DNA of 64,000 bases from Dipteris shenzhenensis (lineage: Eukaryota > Polypodiophyta > Polypodiopsida > Gleicheniales): assembly GCA_047967505.1 (NCBI GenBank), contig CM106539.1. One strand, 5' to 3'. The notes beneath the pieces were generated by a model that ran no database searches, was not told where the DNA came from, and worked only from the letters and a program-made list of their open reading frames with translations. Within the stretch, counting starts at the first letter, position 1. The number at the start of each line of letters is the position of its first letter. The translations under genes and the position numbers were made by a program. Shown here piece after piece: positions 22,546 to 33,359 of the stretch.

Positions 22546-24054
22546 TCAGCATTTGCTATGCTCAGGATTAAGTATCGTCACTCTTGAGCTATTATTCGTG
22601 TTGATCTCTACGTTTAGCTCAGAGCATACCTGCCTGATGTTCCCAAAATTGCCATTCTCTACCGTCTTCACCCCCACCATGCTCATCTTCACGAAGGAGA
22701 TGGCAAACTGCGCGAAGAAGCCAACCTGGCTCGCTGCAAAGCTTTCCACCGCAGCAAACGTCGCGGTGTCGTTTAGGAGGACCCTATCAGAATCGAGCAA
22801 CCCTTCGCCATTTAGAAGGTTGAAGAAGTATTGATTGTCAAAGAGAGCGGGCGTGCGAACGTCGAGGTTGGTCGTGCCGTTCGAACTTAGACACATTTGC
22901 GAAAGGAATTGCGAGAAACCGGGAGCTAAAGCGGGATTATTGATGCTGTCGGCAAAAGAGCTGCAATGGGCGATGCCAATCGTATGTGCACCTGAAAATT
23001 CGTCCAAAATGACCTGCGAAAATCAGTTTGACGAGTAGAGATTCTTTCTTTGGTGAAACTGACGTGTAGAGATTCACACACGGCTGTGCTCTAGACAACT
23101 AGTTATTATCATTCATAAGATCCGTCGAGTTTTAGCAGCAAATGCTACTACCTGAGAGGGCAACTAGATCCGTCGTATCGAGGCTCAAATTCGCGAAAGC
23201 ACTCGCCAGTTTCGACAACGGGTCCGTGATGCTCGGAAGCAGTTGTCCAGTCGTCACATTATCCATGAACCCAAGGCTGTCTAAACGCCCAGTGGGAATT
23301 TGGAACGACGGTCCACCAGTCTTACAGAAACACGCAGGAATTAGCCCATGACAAAGTTCGACGAGACATTGGCAGGAATTCCAGATCTGCAGTGGATTCA
23401 TGCGTTCCGGTTCCGGTTCCGACACCTCACCTGCTGAACTGCAGCACTAGCAACCAGTGCAACGATGTCTGCGCAGGAGACTGTGTTCGGGCAGGTAGTT
23501 TCAAGGATTTGTTTGATCCGATCGACCAGAGCGAGGGCTGCTGGGCGTATGCAGGCATTCGGAGGGGAGTCAAGCTCTCCGCCGGTGGCCTTGATGAGCA
23601 AGGAGGCATCGCAACCCTGGAAGACCATGAAACAATTCTTACAAGCGCTCTCTCTCTCTCTCTCTCTCGCTCTTGCTCTCGCTCTCCAATGCGAGCTCTG
23701 GCAGCACACGAACGCAAAATGACCGCCAAGAGACAGAAATCTTACGCATTACTAAACAAGAACTGGGCGCACGAACCCAACTGAGAGGCGCTAGCTTACC
23801 TGAACGAAGCAATCGTGGAAGAGCAACCGCAGAAGTCCGCCTCCCTGAAAAATATCAGATTCCAAGAAATCCTGCACGACCTCGGCAACAATCAGCTCAG
23901 CGCTAGGGCAGGAAACAGAGTAATAATCGTAGGCAAGGCCAGCAATGGGCATGGGCAGGGCTTGCAAAGAACAGGGAGAGGCTGCAAACAAGAGAGCAAG
24001 GCAGAAGAAGACACTAGCAAAGGCAAGGCATAGCGGGAGCTGGGAGGCAGCCAT
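22546..24054 (-). CDS. Class III peroxidase, four exons, intact
   Basis: Secretory heme peroxidase (EC 1.11.1.7), which oxidises phenolic substrates with H2O2 in the apoplast or vacuole. Exons on the minus strand: 24054-23800, 23616-23431, 23320-23152 and 22991-22546, all with GT/AG introns (phases 0, 0, 1). The product is 351 residues, within the usual range. Residues 1 to about 35 form a signal peptide. The distal site is Arg76 and His80 in 'LLRLLFHDCFV', followed by Ca ligands in 'GCDAS'. The proximal heme His is 206 in 'SGAHTIG'. The eight family cysteines are present (49, 82, 87, 127, 133, 213, 237, 326), with extra ones at 107 and 351. The usual A-R-D after 'VSCADI' is replaced by 'ASA'. 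N-glycosylation sequons include NVTT, NLSL, NGTT and NDTA. I chose the ATG at 24054 because the frame upstream has no other ATG. No frameshift or stop was seen. Confidence 0.93.
23617..23799 (-). other. Peroxidase intron 1 with GA/CT microsatellite
   Basis: This 183-base intron begins GTAAGC and ends CCAG on the minus strand. A CT run on the plus strand at about 23645-23672 lies in its 3' half. Intron 2 is 23430-23321 and intron 3 is 23151-22992. Confidence 0.85.
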
Positions 24055-24097
24055 AGCCAGAGCCCTCAAGCTTCTCGCCGCACGAAGACAGCATGAG

Positions 24098-24108
24098 CTT
24101 TTATTTGA
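24098..24108 (-). promoter_or_regulatory. Possible TATA-like element of the peroxidase gene
   Basis: The minus strand reads CAAATAAAAG about 45 bases upstream of the ATG. The spacing would leave a very short 5' leader, so this is tentative. Confidence 0.25.
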
Positions 24109-25156
24109 ATGCTTCCCTTGCCACCTTTACTACTTCTATTAGATTTCAATCCGTGCAATCAGAATTGTGTCCATTTTAACTTCTTCTCTTCTTTTAGGCC
24201 TTCTCTTCTTTGAGGCCTCCCCTCATTAGGCTATACTAATGGGTGGGATCCATAAGGAAGCTCGTTGCACTTTTGTGATTAGCCATCTTCGCTCGCCTCA
24301 CGTGCCCGTGCATGCACGTGGCCTTCCGCATGCTTTTGTCTCCCCTACAATTGGTTGCCTTCTGTCGCAGCACTTGTGCCTCCATGGGAAGGGGTCGCTT
24401 CCTTGTCTCGACGAGTGAGGAGAACATTGTCGTGGTGTGTTATAGATGAGGAAAGGCATAGGATCAACCAATGGGACACCTGGCTATGACCGCTGTGGTG
24501 TCACAAGAGGCATGGCGTTGTGGTGTTCAACTGTGAGTGCGTTTGGAAAGTTTGCTGGCTGCAGGAAGGAGGAAAGAGATGCCATGTTGCTGCAGGACTT
24601 GAACTGCATTTCGGAGGACATGGTGCTAGGCGGTGCAGAGAAAGGTTTCATCCACGATGTGGCAGAGGATGAACACGCTATGGTCGGAGGGACAATGCAC
24701 TAATCTCGATTTGTGTTTGTGTTGTTTACTGTTTCATCATGGCTGCCTCCCACAATTTCATGGACACGATGAGTTCAACCTTCAAGAGAGGTGGGGTTCA
24801 TTGGCACAGCTTGTCTTCCTTCCTTCCGCACTTCCTTTCTTCGATTCTCTTCTTACTACGATGATTTTGCTTTTGCCAAACCTTGCGTACACTTGCGCGA
24901 AGGATTTTGACTACTTCAAAGACAAGGCAAGTTCTGTTGGGCATATGCGCTCGCACTTGGGAATCAGCATGCATGCACTAGTTTTCCTAGTTTTCTTGGC
25001 TATTCGTATGTGTATGCAGAAGCAGTTCTCAAGGAGGTGAAGGCCATGGAAACGCTCATTGCAACTGGCCTTCAGGTGAAACCCGTCATTGAGAAAGCCA
25101 TACCCTCTTGTCAGAAACCCACACTGGGCATGCATGGATGTGAGAGGCTGAGTGTC
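24109..25156. other. No recognisable gene upstream of the peroxidase
   Basis: Short open frames occur on both strands (24446-24703, 24633-25040) without family resemblance. The peroxidase promoter should lie in the first part, but no further element can be assigned. Confidence 0.4.
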
Positions 25157-25292
25157 TCTTCTTAGCATGAAAGTTTTTGTTTTATTTTTCCTTTTTTAGT
25201 GATGATAAAGATCTCTTAACTAAGTTTGAGAGTAGAGGGAAGTTAAGAGGTGCGTGAAGTTTTATTACCCCCAACTTCATGTCACAATACCA
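25157..25292 (+). repeat. Small dispersed repeat, copy 1
   Basis: The segment from TCTTAGCATGAAAG to CAACTTCATGTCACA is shared, with modest divergence, with 55568-55692 in the same orientation. The unit is about 125-135 bases. No terminal repeats or target duplications were confirmed. Confidence 0.7.
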
Positions 25293-25834
25293 AAACAAAG
25301 GGCTGCCTGAAATGAGACAATTAAAGTTCCCAAATCCAAATACTGACTCAAAACAAAGGAGACGCAAACTCTGAGATTAAACGATCAGTAGTGCCTAGAA
25401 GATTAGCATCAACCCAGAGAAATCCTTGGTAGATAATGTAGCTCTATGGAACATCTATACTATGCATGGATAAGCTCTCCACTATAGAAGATTATGGAGC
25501 AAACACACAAGATGAAGCACAAAATTGGATGTGGAAATTGAAATGCATGTATTTATGAAACAAAAACTTTCCATGGACATGGCAGTTGCCTCATAACCCA
25601 GCAACTACCCTAGAAATATATGAACCTCCACCATGGTGGGAGAACAACTAGCATACTTGCAGTAGTAAGTACACAGCCTATGAAAATGCATGCACAAACT
25701 CTATCACTTAGGCTCCCAACCAAACAGGAGAAGCACAAAAGCAATTACAGTTCTGGAACTCGTACCATTTGCATATGTCTCCTTCACAGCAAGCTGAAAT
25801 GCTTTGCCCAGTGACCTCTTGGAAACCTTTGAGA

Positions 25835-26521
25835 GACCACACCACTTTCTTCCCTTAGATGAGAATGAAGATGGTAACATCCCAAGTGATGTTGTAGTCT
25901 AACATAGGGAAAAGGAAAGGATCAACGGAGGCCATAATATCACCAAGCCAATCTGCACCAAAGAGAAGAGCGATATGTTACTGAAAGAAGATCTTGTGGC
26001 TCAACATGAGATGAGCTAATATATATTGAGGGGTTTGAAGGGGCTGATTGGGTTAGATGGGTAGGTTTGGGGGGAGACATTGCACCTCCTTCATAGATAC
26101 CTCTACAAGTAGCTTAAAAACATTCTGCAAACTATCATCAGACATAGAGGCCTATAAATTTTATCAAAGACATGATATCAAAAATTTAGATAGATATAAA
26201 GATGTGCCTTGAAATGGGCTTTGCGCTGATATAAGTTTTGTAAGAAACAGAGAAGGGGTTGAAAAGTTATGGATATTTTATTGAAAGGGGATAAAATTTG
26301 TCTTAAAAATAAATAGTTACACACAGAGACTTACGCTCTTTTTTTTTATATATTTGATACAGAAAACTAAATATATAGCATGATGTGTCTTGAAGAGAGC
26401 TTTGCACTGATATAAGGTTTGCCAAAATCGGATCATTGAGTAGAAGGTTATGAGCAAAACATTGATTGGGAGTCAAACAATCATGAAAAACACCTACCGT
26501 CTTCAGACATTAATACTGACT
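25835..26521 (-). mobile_element. LTR element family X, internal leader, copy 1
   Basis: The minus strand matches 54919-55567 closely, including a short start-like phrase 'ITWDVTIF'. It continues from the LTR end at about 26522 into the element and ends abruptly near 25835. No pol genes are attached. Confidence 0.7.
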
Positions 26522-27466
26522 TGGGAGAATACTCCCTCTATGCTTAGACTTTATCAACTATTCAAGTCCCATAGAGGTTGCCTATGAGTGAAGGAAGAGA
26601 TCCAATCGTGGCTTAGTAAGAGCCATGTATGCACAAAGAGCGGATGAATAGAAAGCACTTTTGAAGACTTTGGAAGAGAGAAGAATTGAGCAATGGAAAA
26701 AGGGGAGAGACATGCAAGAGCGATAACCTAGAGTGATCTTCTACTCAAATGAATCTCAAAATACTACAAACACAAGGGAGAAAAAGAGATTTCATACATA
26801 TAGGAGGTAGTAAGAGCTCCAAGACTACTCATAGAAAGAGAATAAAATAGAGAGATATGACCTCCAAAGCCTGCATAAGAGGACATCTACAAGAGAGAGG
26901 GAGAAGGCTCATGGAAGAGCCTTAAGGAGACATGAGCTACAATAGCATGAGGCTTAATGGTGGAAGAGATACTAAACAAGGGAGAGGACGGCTCAGTTTG
27001 TAGAGATTTTATCACCCTCCTTCACCCATTGACAATTGTTGCCTAATGATTCCTTTTCCCATCAATAATATATGCCCATATGTCACCATCCATGTTCTTT
27101 TTGGATACTCTTGACATGTGTTCCATCAAAAGATGCTGATGAGCCCTAAAATATTAAGAGAGTCAAGGGTCTTTTCACATGGAGCCCATGGGGACCCTCT
27201 CTTTTCCATATATCTACATCCTCCTTATTCCACATAGGAATTCTAGAAGGATTCCTCTTGACTCCTCCACATGACTTCCACACTTCTCCTTATTCCACAT
27301 GGGAATTATAGAAGGATTCCTCTTAACTCCACACTCCTCCGCATGCCTTCCACATGCTTGGCATGTGATCTCTCTTACATTATTAAGACATATGGACATG
27401 AGACCCACCTCTTTATATGACTCACTCTTCCTTTTTTTTTGAAAATCCCATGATATCCCATACACA
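26522..27466 (-). mobile_element. LTR of gypsy-like family X, copy 1
   Basis: On the minus strand this begins TGTGTATGGG and ends TTCTCCCA, the same ends as the copy at 54104-54918. Long blocks are shared, such as the one around 'GAATCCTTCTAGAATTCC'. It is longer than the other copy because of local insertions. It lies in the same strand sense as the gypsy remnant to its right and appears to have inserted into that element's 3' LTR. Confidence 0.75.
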
Positions 27467-27677
27467 TAAATAACTCACCCCATACCAAGGTATTTACCAT
27501 TCATACATATGGTATTTACAATGATATATTCCACTCATCCTCTCAATCCCATACAATATCTTAGAAAATGAAAATAAGTGAGAGCGACTCGGCTATCAGT
27601 TGATACTCACACTCTTATCAAACATCGAGAAAAGCAACACCAATGCCAAATAAAAGATATCAATTTTTGGGATCACA
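27467..27677 (-). mobile_element. Gypsy 3' LTR stub, interrupted
   Basis: The segment begins TGTGATCCC on the minus strand immediately after a polypurine tract, as a 3' LTR should, and is cut at 27467 by the family X LTR. No second copy of this LTR was found in the window. Confidence 0.5.
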
Positions 27678-27692
27678 TCTTTCCCCCCCAAC
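27678..27692 (-). promoter_or_regulatory. Polypurine tract of the minus-strand gypsy element
   Basis: The minus strand reads TTGGGGGGGAAAGA directly before a TG LTR start. It lies at the expected place, after the C-terminal coding remnant, and would prime plus-strand DNA synthesis. Confidence 0.6.
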
Positions 27693-27769
27693 AGATCCTC
27701 TCTAGTAATAGAGATGGTTTGCTAACTCTCAAGGTGATCGAGCATACAAGAATTTAAGGCAAAACGCAT

Positions 27770-29205
27770 TGGTGTGTCTGGGTATCACCCCATCAACATC
27801 CTCGAGCTAATAGGTTTCAATGGGGAACTTCTTCTTGACTCGATATGTTCCCTCCCATCGATTGATAAATGTTTTGTCTAAGTGCTTGTCCAAATGGCTA
27901 TCAAATCTCATGACCAAATCTCCTTCTGTAATATTCTTCTTCTTGCATATTTTGGTGTCAAAACTAGCCCTTGGGGCGCCAACTCAATATGTAATATGTT
28001 ACTACCCTTGTCCGAAATCTAGGGTATGGGGGGACAAGGTCCATATATAATATGCATGGATTTCCTTTTAAAAATTCAAATATGCAATCCTAGGGAAAAA
28101 TATGAAAATTTCATGTCCCCCCTTCCGCATACATATTTTTCATAATATGTGAGGCCCAAGGGGGGGGAGGGGGGGTCTTTTGAATGAAGGGAGGTGAAAA
28201 TAAAAATACATCAAAATATGAAAAGCCATCTCCTTTCAAATTAATGCAACTTTTTCATGTGTTACCCAAATATCAAGGTGTAAAGACGTATTTGAAGCTC
28301 TTTTAGTGTAGAACACAATCTTGTTAATTTGAATAATTTCTACTTATGGAATATTGTTAAATTCATCCCATACTCAAGATTTTGATAGGTTTTCTTACTA
28401 AAGGGAGTTGGCACCCCAAGAACTAGCCTTGCACCATTGTTGAGAAGATTCCAAGTTTTGTAAAGCTTGTAATCTGCATTCATCCAAGACTTCTAACTAT
28501 ACCAAGCGTTGAGCATAGGCATCTTCATGTCCTTCTATTCTGGCAACAATAGTGCAAAGATTATCTATCTCCAATTCAATGAGCTAAATGGATTCTATCA
28601 CATATACTATTTGGAATGGTGTAACCCCGATACCTAGCTTGTATGTGGTTTTGTAAGCCCATACTAAATTTCATCAAGTGCCTATCCCAATGCCTTTTCT
28701 TGGTGTCTACAAGCTTTCCCATTGAATTGCATAACAATCCATTTGATTTCTCAGCCAGGCCATTACATTGGGGATAGTATGGCATGGACATGCTATGATT
28801 TATCTTTAGCTTATGCACCACATCTTCAATTGGTTCATTTTTAAAAGAGGTTCCTCCATCAGTGAGACTTTCCCAAGGACAACCAAAAAGGTACAAATTG
28901 GGCCAAAGAGAAAATTTGCAACTGTGCTTGCCTTGTTGTTGACTGTGGCCTTAGCCTCTGCCACCGAGTCGCATAATCTGTGACCACCAATAAATAATTA
29001 TTACCTTGAGATGATTGAAGGAGTGGTCCCACAAAGTCCAACTCCCATCTCTCAAAAGGTCCGTATGCTGGAATAGACTTCAAGGGCCCAGGGATCAACT
29101 ATCGCCTTCCAAACTTTTGGCACACTACACAACTTTGACACCATTTATATACATCCTTATGGAGGTGTGGCCAAAAGGGACATTGTTTGCTTGGGTATAG
29201 CCATT
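27770..29205 (-). pseudogene. Ty3-gypsy integrase and C-terminal remnant, split by a MITE
   Basis: Minus-strand motifs from 29205 downward: a zinc-binding block ('HLHKDVYKWCQSCVVCQKFG' reading across shifted frames), 'FERWELDFVGPLLQSSQGN' with the first catalytic Asp, 'VVTDYATRW', and 'DGGTSFKNEPI' carrying the second catalytic Asp. 'YYPQCNGLAEKSN' supplies the catalytic Glu. The C-terminal 'GDLVMRFDSHLDK' and 'INRWEGTYRV' follow. A 451-base MITE (27970-28420) interrupts the last section, and removing it restores the order. RT and RNase H are not present to the right, so the element is 5'-truncated. Frameshifts make it inactive. Confidence 0.88.
27970..28420. mobile_element. hAT-like MITE with 8-bp target duplication
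   Basis: Terminal inverted repeats of 16 bases are CTTGGGGCGCCAACTC on the left and, on the right, its complement with one mismatch. They are flanked by perfect 8-base direct repeats AACTAGCC (27962-27969 and 28421-28428). The length is 451 bases with no coding capacity. It interrupts gypsy coding sequence that reads on across the empty site. Eight-base target duplications point to hAT (or P) elements; the termini are not a family I know. Confidence 0.85.
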
Positions 29206-30657
29206 TTTGGTGAGGTTCAAGGAGTTTTTTGTATATAGGTATCTTGCATGACCCATAACTTATGCATTAATCAATGTAATTCGACAAACTTTGCCTTCCA
29301 GTTGTAGTACACATTCCAAACTTGAATATGAGATCAAAAAATTATGGAGTACAGATTTGGAATTAGACCGTTAAAGCATTACAAGTGCTATGTTGCATGT
29401 GAAGCATGGATCCTAAAGACTATAGGATACAACAATTTATTCTATTATCTACATACATGAAACCAAGTAATCATTCAAAATTACACTACATGAGCTTCTG
29501 CTCAACCCAAGGGCACACCTAAATGAGAACATTAGGCCTGCTTCAACACGATCCACTCCGCCATAACCCTTACATGGATTAATGGGCCTCCAATGTTGTG
29601 CTAAAGTGATGCACACCCATTTGAGGGCACACTCCAGAACTTTTTTGTAATTTGTTGGAAACCAAAACGGATTGAAAATTTGGAATCCAAACTAGTGGAA
29701 CTACTGCATGGTGGTCTTAAAGCATTGATATTTATTGGTATTAGTATTTAGATTCACCCTAAAATGAAAGAAGTTAAAAATATGCAATTTGTGCATGTGC
29801 AAAGATCTTTTAATAAATCAGACGCTATTACAATTTTGAATTGTTTCTTTTTCCATGCACTTGCTTGTTATATGGATAATAAGCATGCCAAAGGTCATTG
29901 CATTTCATAATATAGAACATTAAACCCGATGATGTGCCCTTTGGCCTATTTGTGTTTTGAAACATTTTAGGCCACATTGCACTTGTTTGGGATATCCAAT
30001 TCTATTGACGTGTATCGCCATTGGAGGGGGGAAAACCGTCAACTAAAAATTTATCTACTCCCGTGAATTTTGAATTTTCACACCTCTCGCCCATCAAATC
30101 TTGGTAGATTAAGCACCTGCAACCTACCCCCACAACCTACCCCCACCCTACAAATGCCCTACAACCCACATGCATCTCGACGTGACCTTGCACAGACTTT
30201 GGTTTGGCATTGTCTTCTTTTGGGTAAGTTGTATTCTATTCTTTGCTTGCCTCACTAGATAGATTCTCTGGGTCTATTCTATACAAATCATGGCCATGGC
30301 ATCAATGGCAGCATGTCGCCATGGCTTGCAAGAAAAGTAGACAAAGGCTGCGAGACAGGAAAGCTGAAAAAGCCTAGTCAAGACATAAGGAATAGATTGC
30401 GGGTCGAGGAAAGCAATGGCATGGTATTGAAATGACAACGGAAGACAATTTTGCAATATCTACAAAGGGAGAAACAATGAAAAGAAATAAGAATCTTTGT
30501 AGAGCAGTAACAGGAAGCAATTGCAGATGCACACATTCAATCATTGCCATCGGAGTGAAGAACACAAGCTGTGGTGTCACAATTGGTGGGAGCATTTGAG
30601 ATAGCAACATTAGGCCATTCAAATGATTACCAATCTTGAGTCTTCAAAAGATTTAGC
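29206..30657. other. No recognisable gene
   Basis: AT-rich DNA with only short open frames. A CCCCCAC-type direct doublet lies near 30125-30150. No repeat ends or exons were recognised. Confidence 0.35.
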
Positions 30658-31030
30658 TTGCACCCTGAAATTCGTAGAGTAACAACCCTACCAAGACCTC
30701 GTGACATTAGCTATGTTGGTGTCCTCTTAAACAAGGAGAAACGGCTTGGGCACACAATGTCAAAGATGATGTCAATAAGAAGGACCAACGTGGCTCCACC
30801 GGTTGAACGTAGAGCAGATGCGATGCATAATCATCCCAATCCGAGAAGTCTGTGGGCTTCAACAAAATGCAAGAAAAGGAGAGACAACTTAAGTGCGGAA
30901 GTCATTGCTACAGTGACGACGTTTTGGCACAAAAATACAAGAGTTTCTCCAAATATAAAGCACATCTATAAAAAGAGGATGGGACACAAGATGTTTTGAG
31001 GAGCACATTATACACATGCTTGATACAACG
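30658..31030 (+). CDS. Unrecognised basic reading frame (exon-like)
   Basis: An open frame of 113 codons (30658-30999) is rich in Arg and Lys, with phrases 'MHNHPNPRSLWAS', 'CKKRRDNLSAEVIATVTTFW' and 'TRVSPNIKHIYKKRMG'. After one stop the same frame continues briefly ('GAHYTHA'). The amino-acid composition looks protein-like, not compositional. The phrase T-R-V-S-P-N-x-K resembles N-terminal modules I associate loosely with transposase-like proteins of seed-free plants. I cannot name a domain. Start codon and exon ends are unknown. Confidence 0.4.
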
Positions 31031-31039
31031 TAGGTCAGT

Positions 31040-31821
31040 GGTGCCTAAACCAACCCGATGGTTGTTTGTGATTGAGCTTTGGGATAGTTTACTTGTTTCA
31101 TTTTTAAACCAGGATCAGACTAAATGTGATTGTCCTCAACCTAGTTGTAGGAACATCATACAACCGTAGGCTGGTTCAACTCAATCACCAGTTATGTGAT
31201 TGTCCTGAACCACCATGGTTGAACACACATTAGTTGTCATCTAGCCCAGTGGCATGGTTGAGAAAAAATTAATAGCAATATATTTTGCAACAGAATAGCA
31301 AAATATTCTTATTTTACTAAACTAGCTTGGTGGTTGGAACATCACGCAACCATGGTTGCTTCAACTTAATCACTAGTTATGTGATTGTCTTAAACCAGCG
31401 TGGTTGAACGGGCATTAGTTGTTGACTAGCCCGATGGTTGAAATTATTGTGTTTCTTAGTAATTAAATTCATTAAATTTAATTTCCTACTGTTCAGGTAA
31501 TATACCACTATTTCTAGACTGGGATGGCTTGGACTTAATGTGAATGTCCTAAACCACCCCGGTGCTGGTTCAAGACAAACAACAGTTATACTGATTGAAA
31601 TTGTGATTGAAATAATTTATGAAATTCAAAAATGAAAAGCAATACATTGTTATTTTCTAATTGTGAAATTTAAAAATAAAAAGCAATATACTTGTTGTAA
31701 CAGCTATTGTCTAATATGTGAAGGTGAGATTGTCACACTAAGCCATCCAGGTGGTTGAAATCGTGATAGTGTCCTAAACCATCCCGGTGGTTGAAATTGT
31801 GATTGTCCTAAATGTGTCCTA
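31040..31821. repeat. Irregular minisatellite around CCTAAACCA..CGGTGGTTGAA, left part
   Basis: Multiple degenerate copies of a 30-60 base unit with the core 'AACCA.CCCGGTGGTTGAAATTGTGATTGTC' occur, denser toward the right. The array resumes at 37663 after the copia element, so the element inserted into it. Confidence 0.7.
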
Positions 31822-31967
31822 TGTGGGAGAGGAGAGCACACACAAAGGGATAGGAGACACCAAAAGTGGTGGAGCAAAAGCTACTCCAGCTTATTCCTCT
31901 ATCATATATATATGAGTATACATGGGCACTGTACAAGTGGGTGGGCACACTGCCCTTTACCCCAACA
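31822..31967 (-). repeat. 3' LTR of copia A
   Basis: 146 bases, starting TGTGGGAGAGG on the plus strand and ending CCCCAACA. It differs from the other LTR by one C/T and one G/A change. An alternating TA stretch (CATATATATATGAG) may act as a TATA region. Confidence 0.93.
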
Positions 31968-31981
31968 ACCTCCCACTTAAA
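31968..31981 (-). promoter_or_regulatory. Polypurine tract of copia A
   Basis: The minus strand reads AAGTGGGAGGT immediately before the 3' LTR, the primer for plus-strand synthesis. Confidence 0.75.
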
Positions 31982-32151
31982 GGCAGTGTGCCTTTAAGGG
32001 AGTATAGTACACATATAATACAATCAGCCATAGGCTGAAAAACAAGATGACCACACCATCATCCTATGCCCATCGGCACTTTACAATGTGCAAAGTGCAT
32101 AGAGGATAAGCTGCTAGTAGACATCAGGTCTGCACGGTAGAAAATGACAAG

Positions 32152-33125
32152 CTATAGATGCCTGTCAACCAAGATCTCATGCCAGATCTCACTGGGAGAG
32201 TGAACTCTCACCATCACGTGCTCTTGTGCTAAGTCCATAGCACCCGAACTGTAACTGTGCAAAGAAAATGTCTCTGTACCACCTGTGACCATAAGCACAT
32301 GCCCTACAATAGACCTCTGCTGGTCTACCCAACCTACATCACCTGCATGCTGCTCTTGGAAGCATAAGGACCTGATGTCCACAACCGCTTCCCTACTGCC
32401 AAAATCTACCATAATCATGCTACCAACTCCCACTACAACGGAAGCAAGAACCGGAAGTGTAGCCCCAATGGCAAACATGTGAGAACCAAGTCTCAACACA
32501 GTCATGGATGCATGAAGTACTATGGCTGCCATATCAACCATAACTTGCTGCTCAACTAATCTGTGATCGTCAAACCTGCTGTGTTTCAAGTATGGAGCCA
32601 ATACAAGCAATGGAGTACTCAATAACTTCCCCCTCTCCATACTGAAACAACCAAGTATCTGACAAACATCATCAAGACCATGCAACTCCCACTGCAAAGC
32701 ATCCCTGTCCATAAGGAACCATATGGCAAGTAACCTTAGAAGGATAGCAACCTCCTGAATACTGAGACCATAACCTGTCTCACTGTGCATCACATCCTGA
32801 GCTCTCATAACGGTATCAAACCTATGAAGCCAAGCTCAAGGGGATTGCTTCTGGCCATGGAGGCACTTACGAAGTAAACATATCAATGATTCCTGCCCAT
32901 GTGCAATATGACTCGAGTCAATAACTGCAGAAACCACATCTATCCTGGCATAACCAGCCAATGGATCATACCGGGCATCATTAGCCAAGGTATCCTCCTC
33001 ACCATGCATAGCCTCATCCTCATCTGCAAGAGGCACTCCGCATACTGGGAGTAAACTGTAACTGTCCATAGAAGATGCATCAACAATCTCCATAGGAGTA
33101 TAAACCTGTGGAATACTTGAGACAT
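32152..33125 (-). pseudogene. Copia A truncated RT and RNase H region
   Basis: From 33125 downward, the minus strand holds an acidic linker and then 'LHGQKQSP', stop, 'AWLHRFDTVMRAQD', which is the KQSPRAW motif in the last third of RVT_2. The earlier RT motifs that precede it in copia (the PKWVYK and LDVKTAFL blocks) and the YVDD box are missing. A 218-codon open stretch (32152-32808) ends with an RNase H-like phrase 'GDVGWVDQQRSIVGHVLMV' in slightly shifted register. The element therefore cannot encode its own reverse transcriptase. Confidence 0.75.
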
Positions 33126-33359
33126 CTGACCGTCTCTAACCAAAATCAGGAAGTAATCGTGGCTGTCCCAACTTTATAACCTGCTCACCATGGGAAAAAC
33201 CTCCCACTCCAAGGGATATGGGTTGCCCCTGCAAAGAATTTGGAGGTATCAGTGCACTTACACACTCCTGGAATACCACTCTCCTGCTATCCATAGTCTT
33301 GGGCTATCTAAACATAGCATCCTCTCTAAAATAGACATTATGGCTGCATATCAATTCTC

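Noticed and set aside
23142-23784. Plus-strand open frames over the peroxidase
   Set aside because: They lie antisense to exons with intact splice sites and catalytic motifs on the minus strand; no resemblance to known proteins.
24055-24069. An upstream extension of the peroxidase by five codons
   Set aside because: The codon at 24069 is TTG, not ATG. The first ATG in frame is at 24054 in an acceptable context and gives a normal signal peptide.
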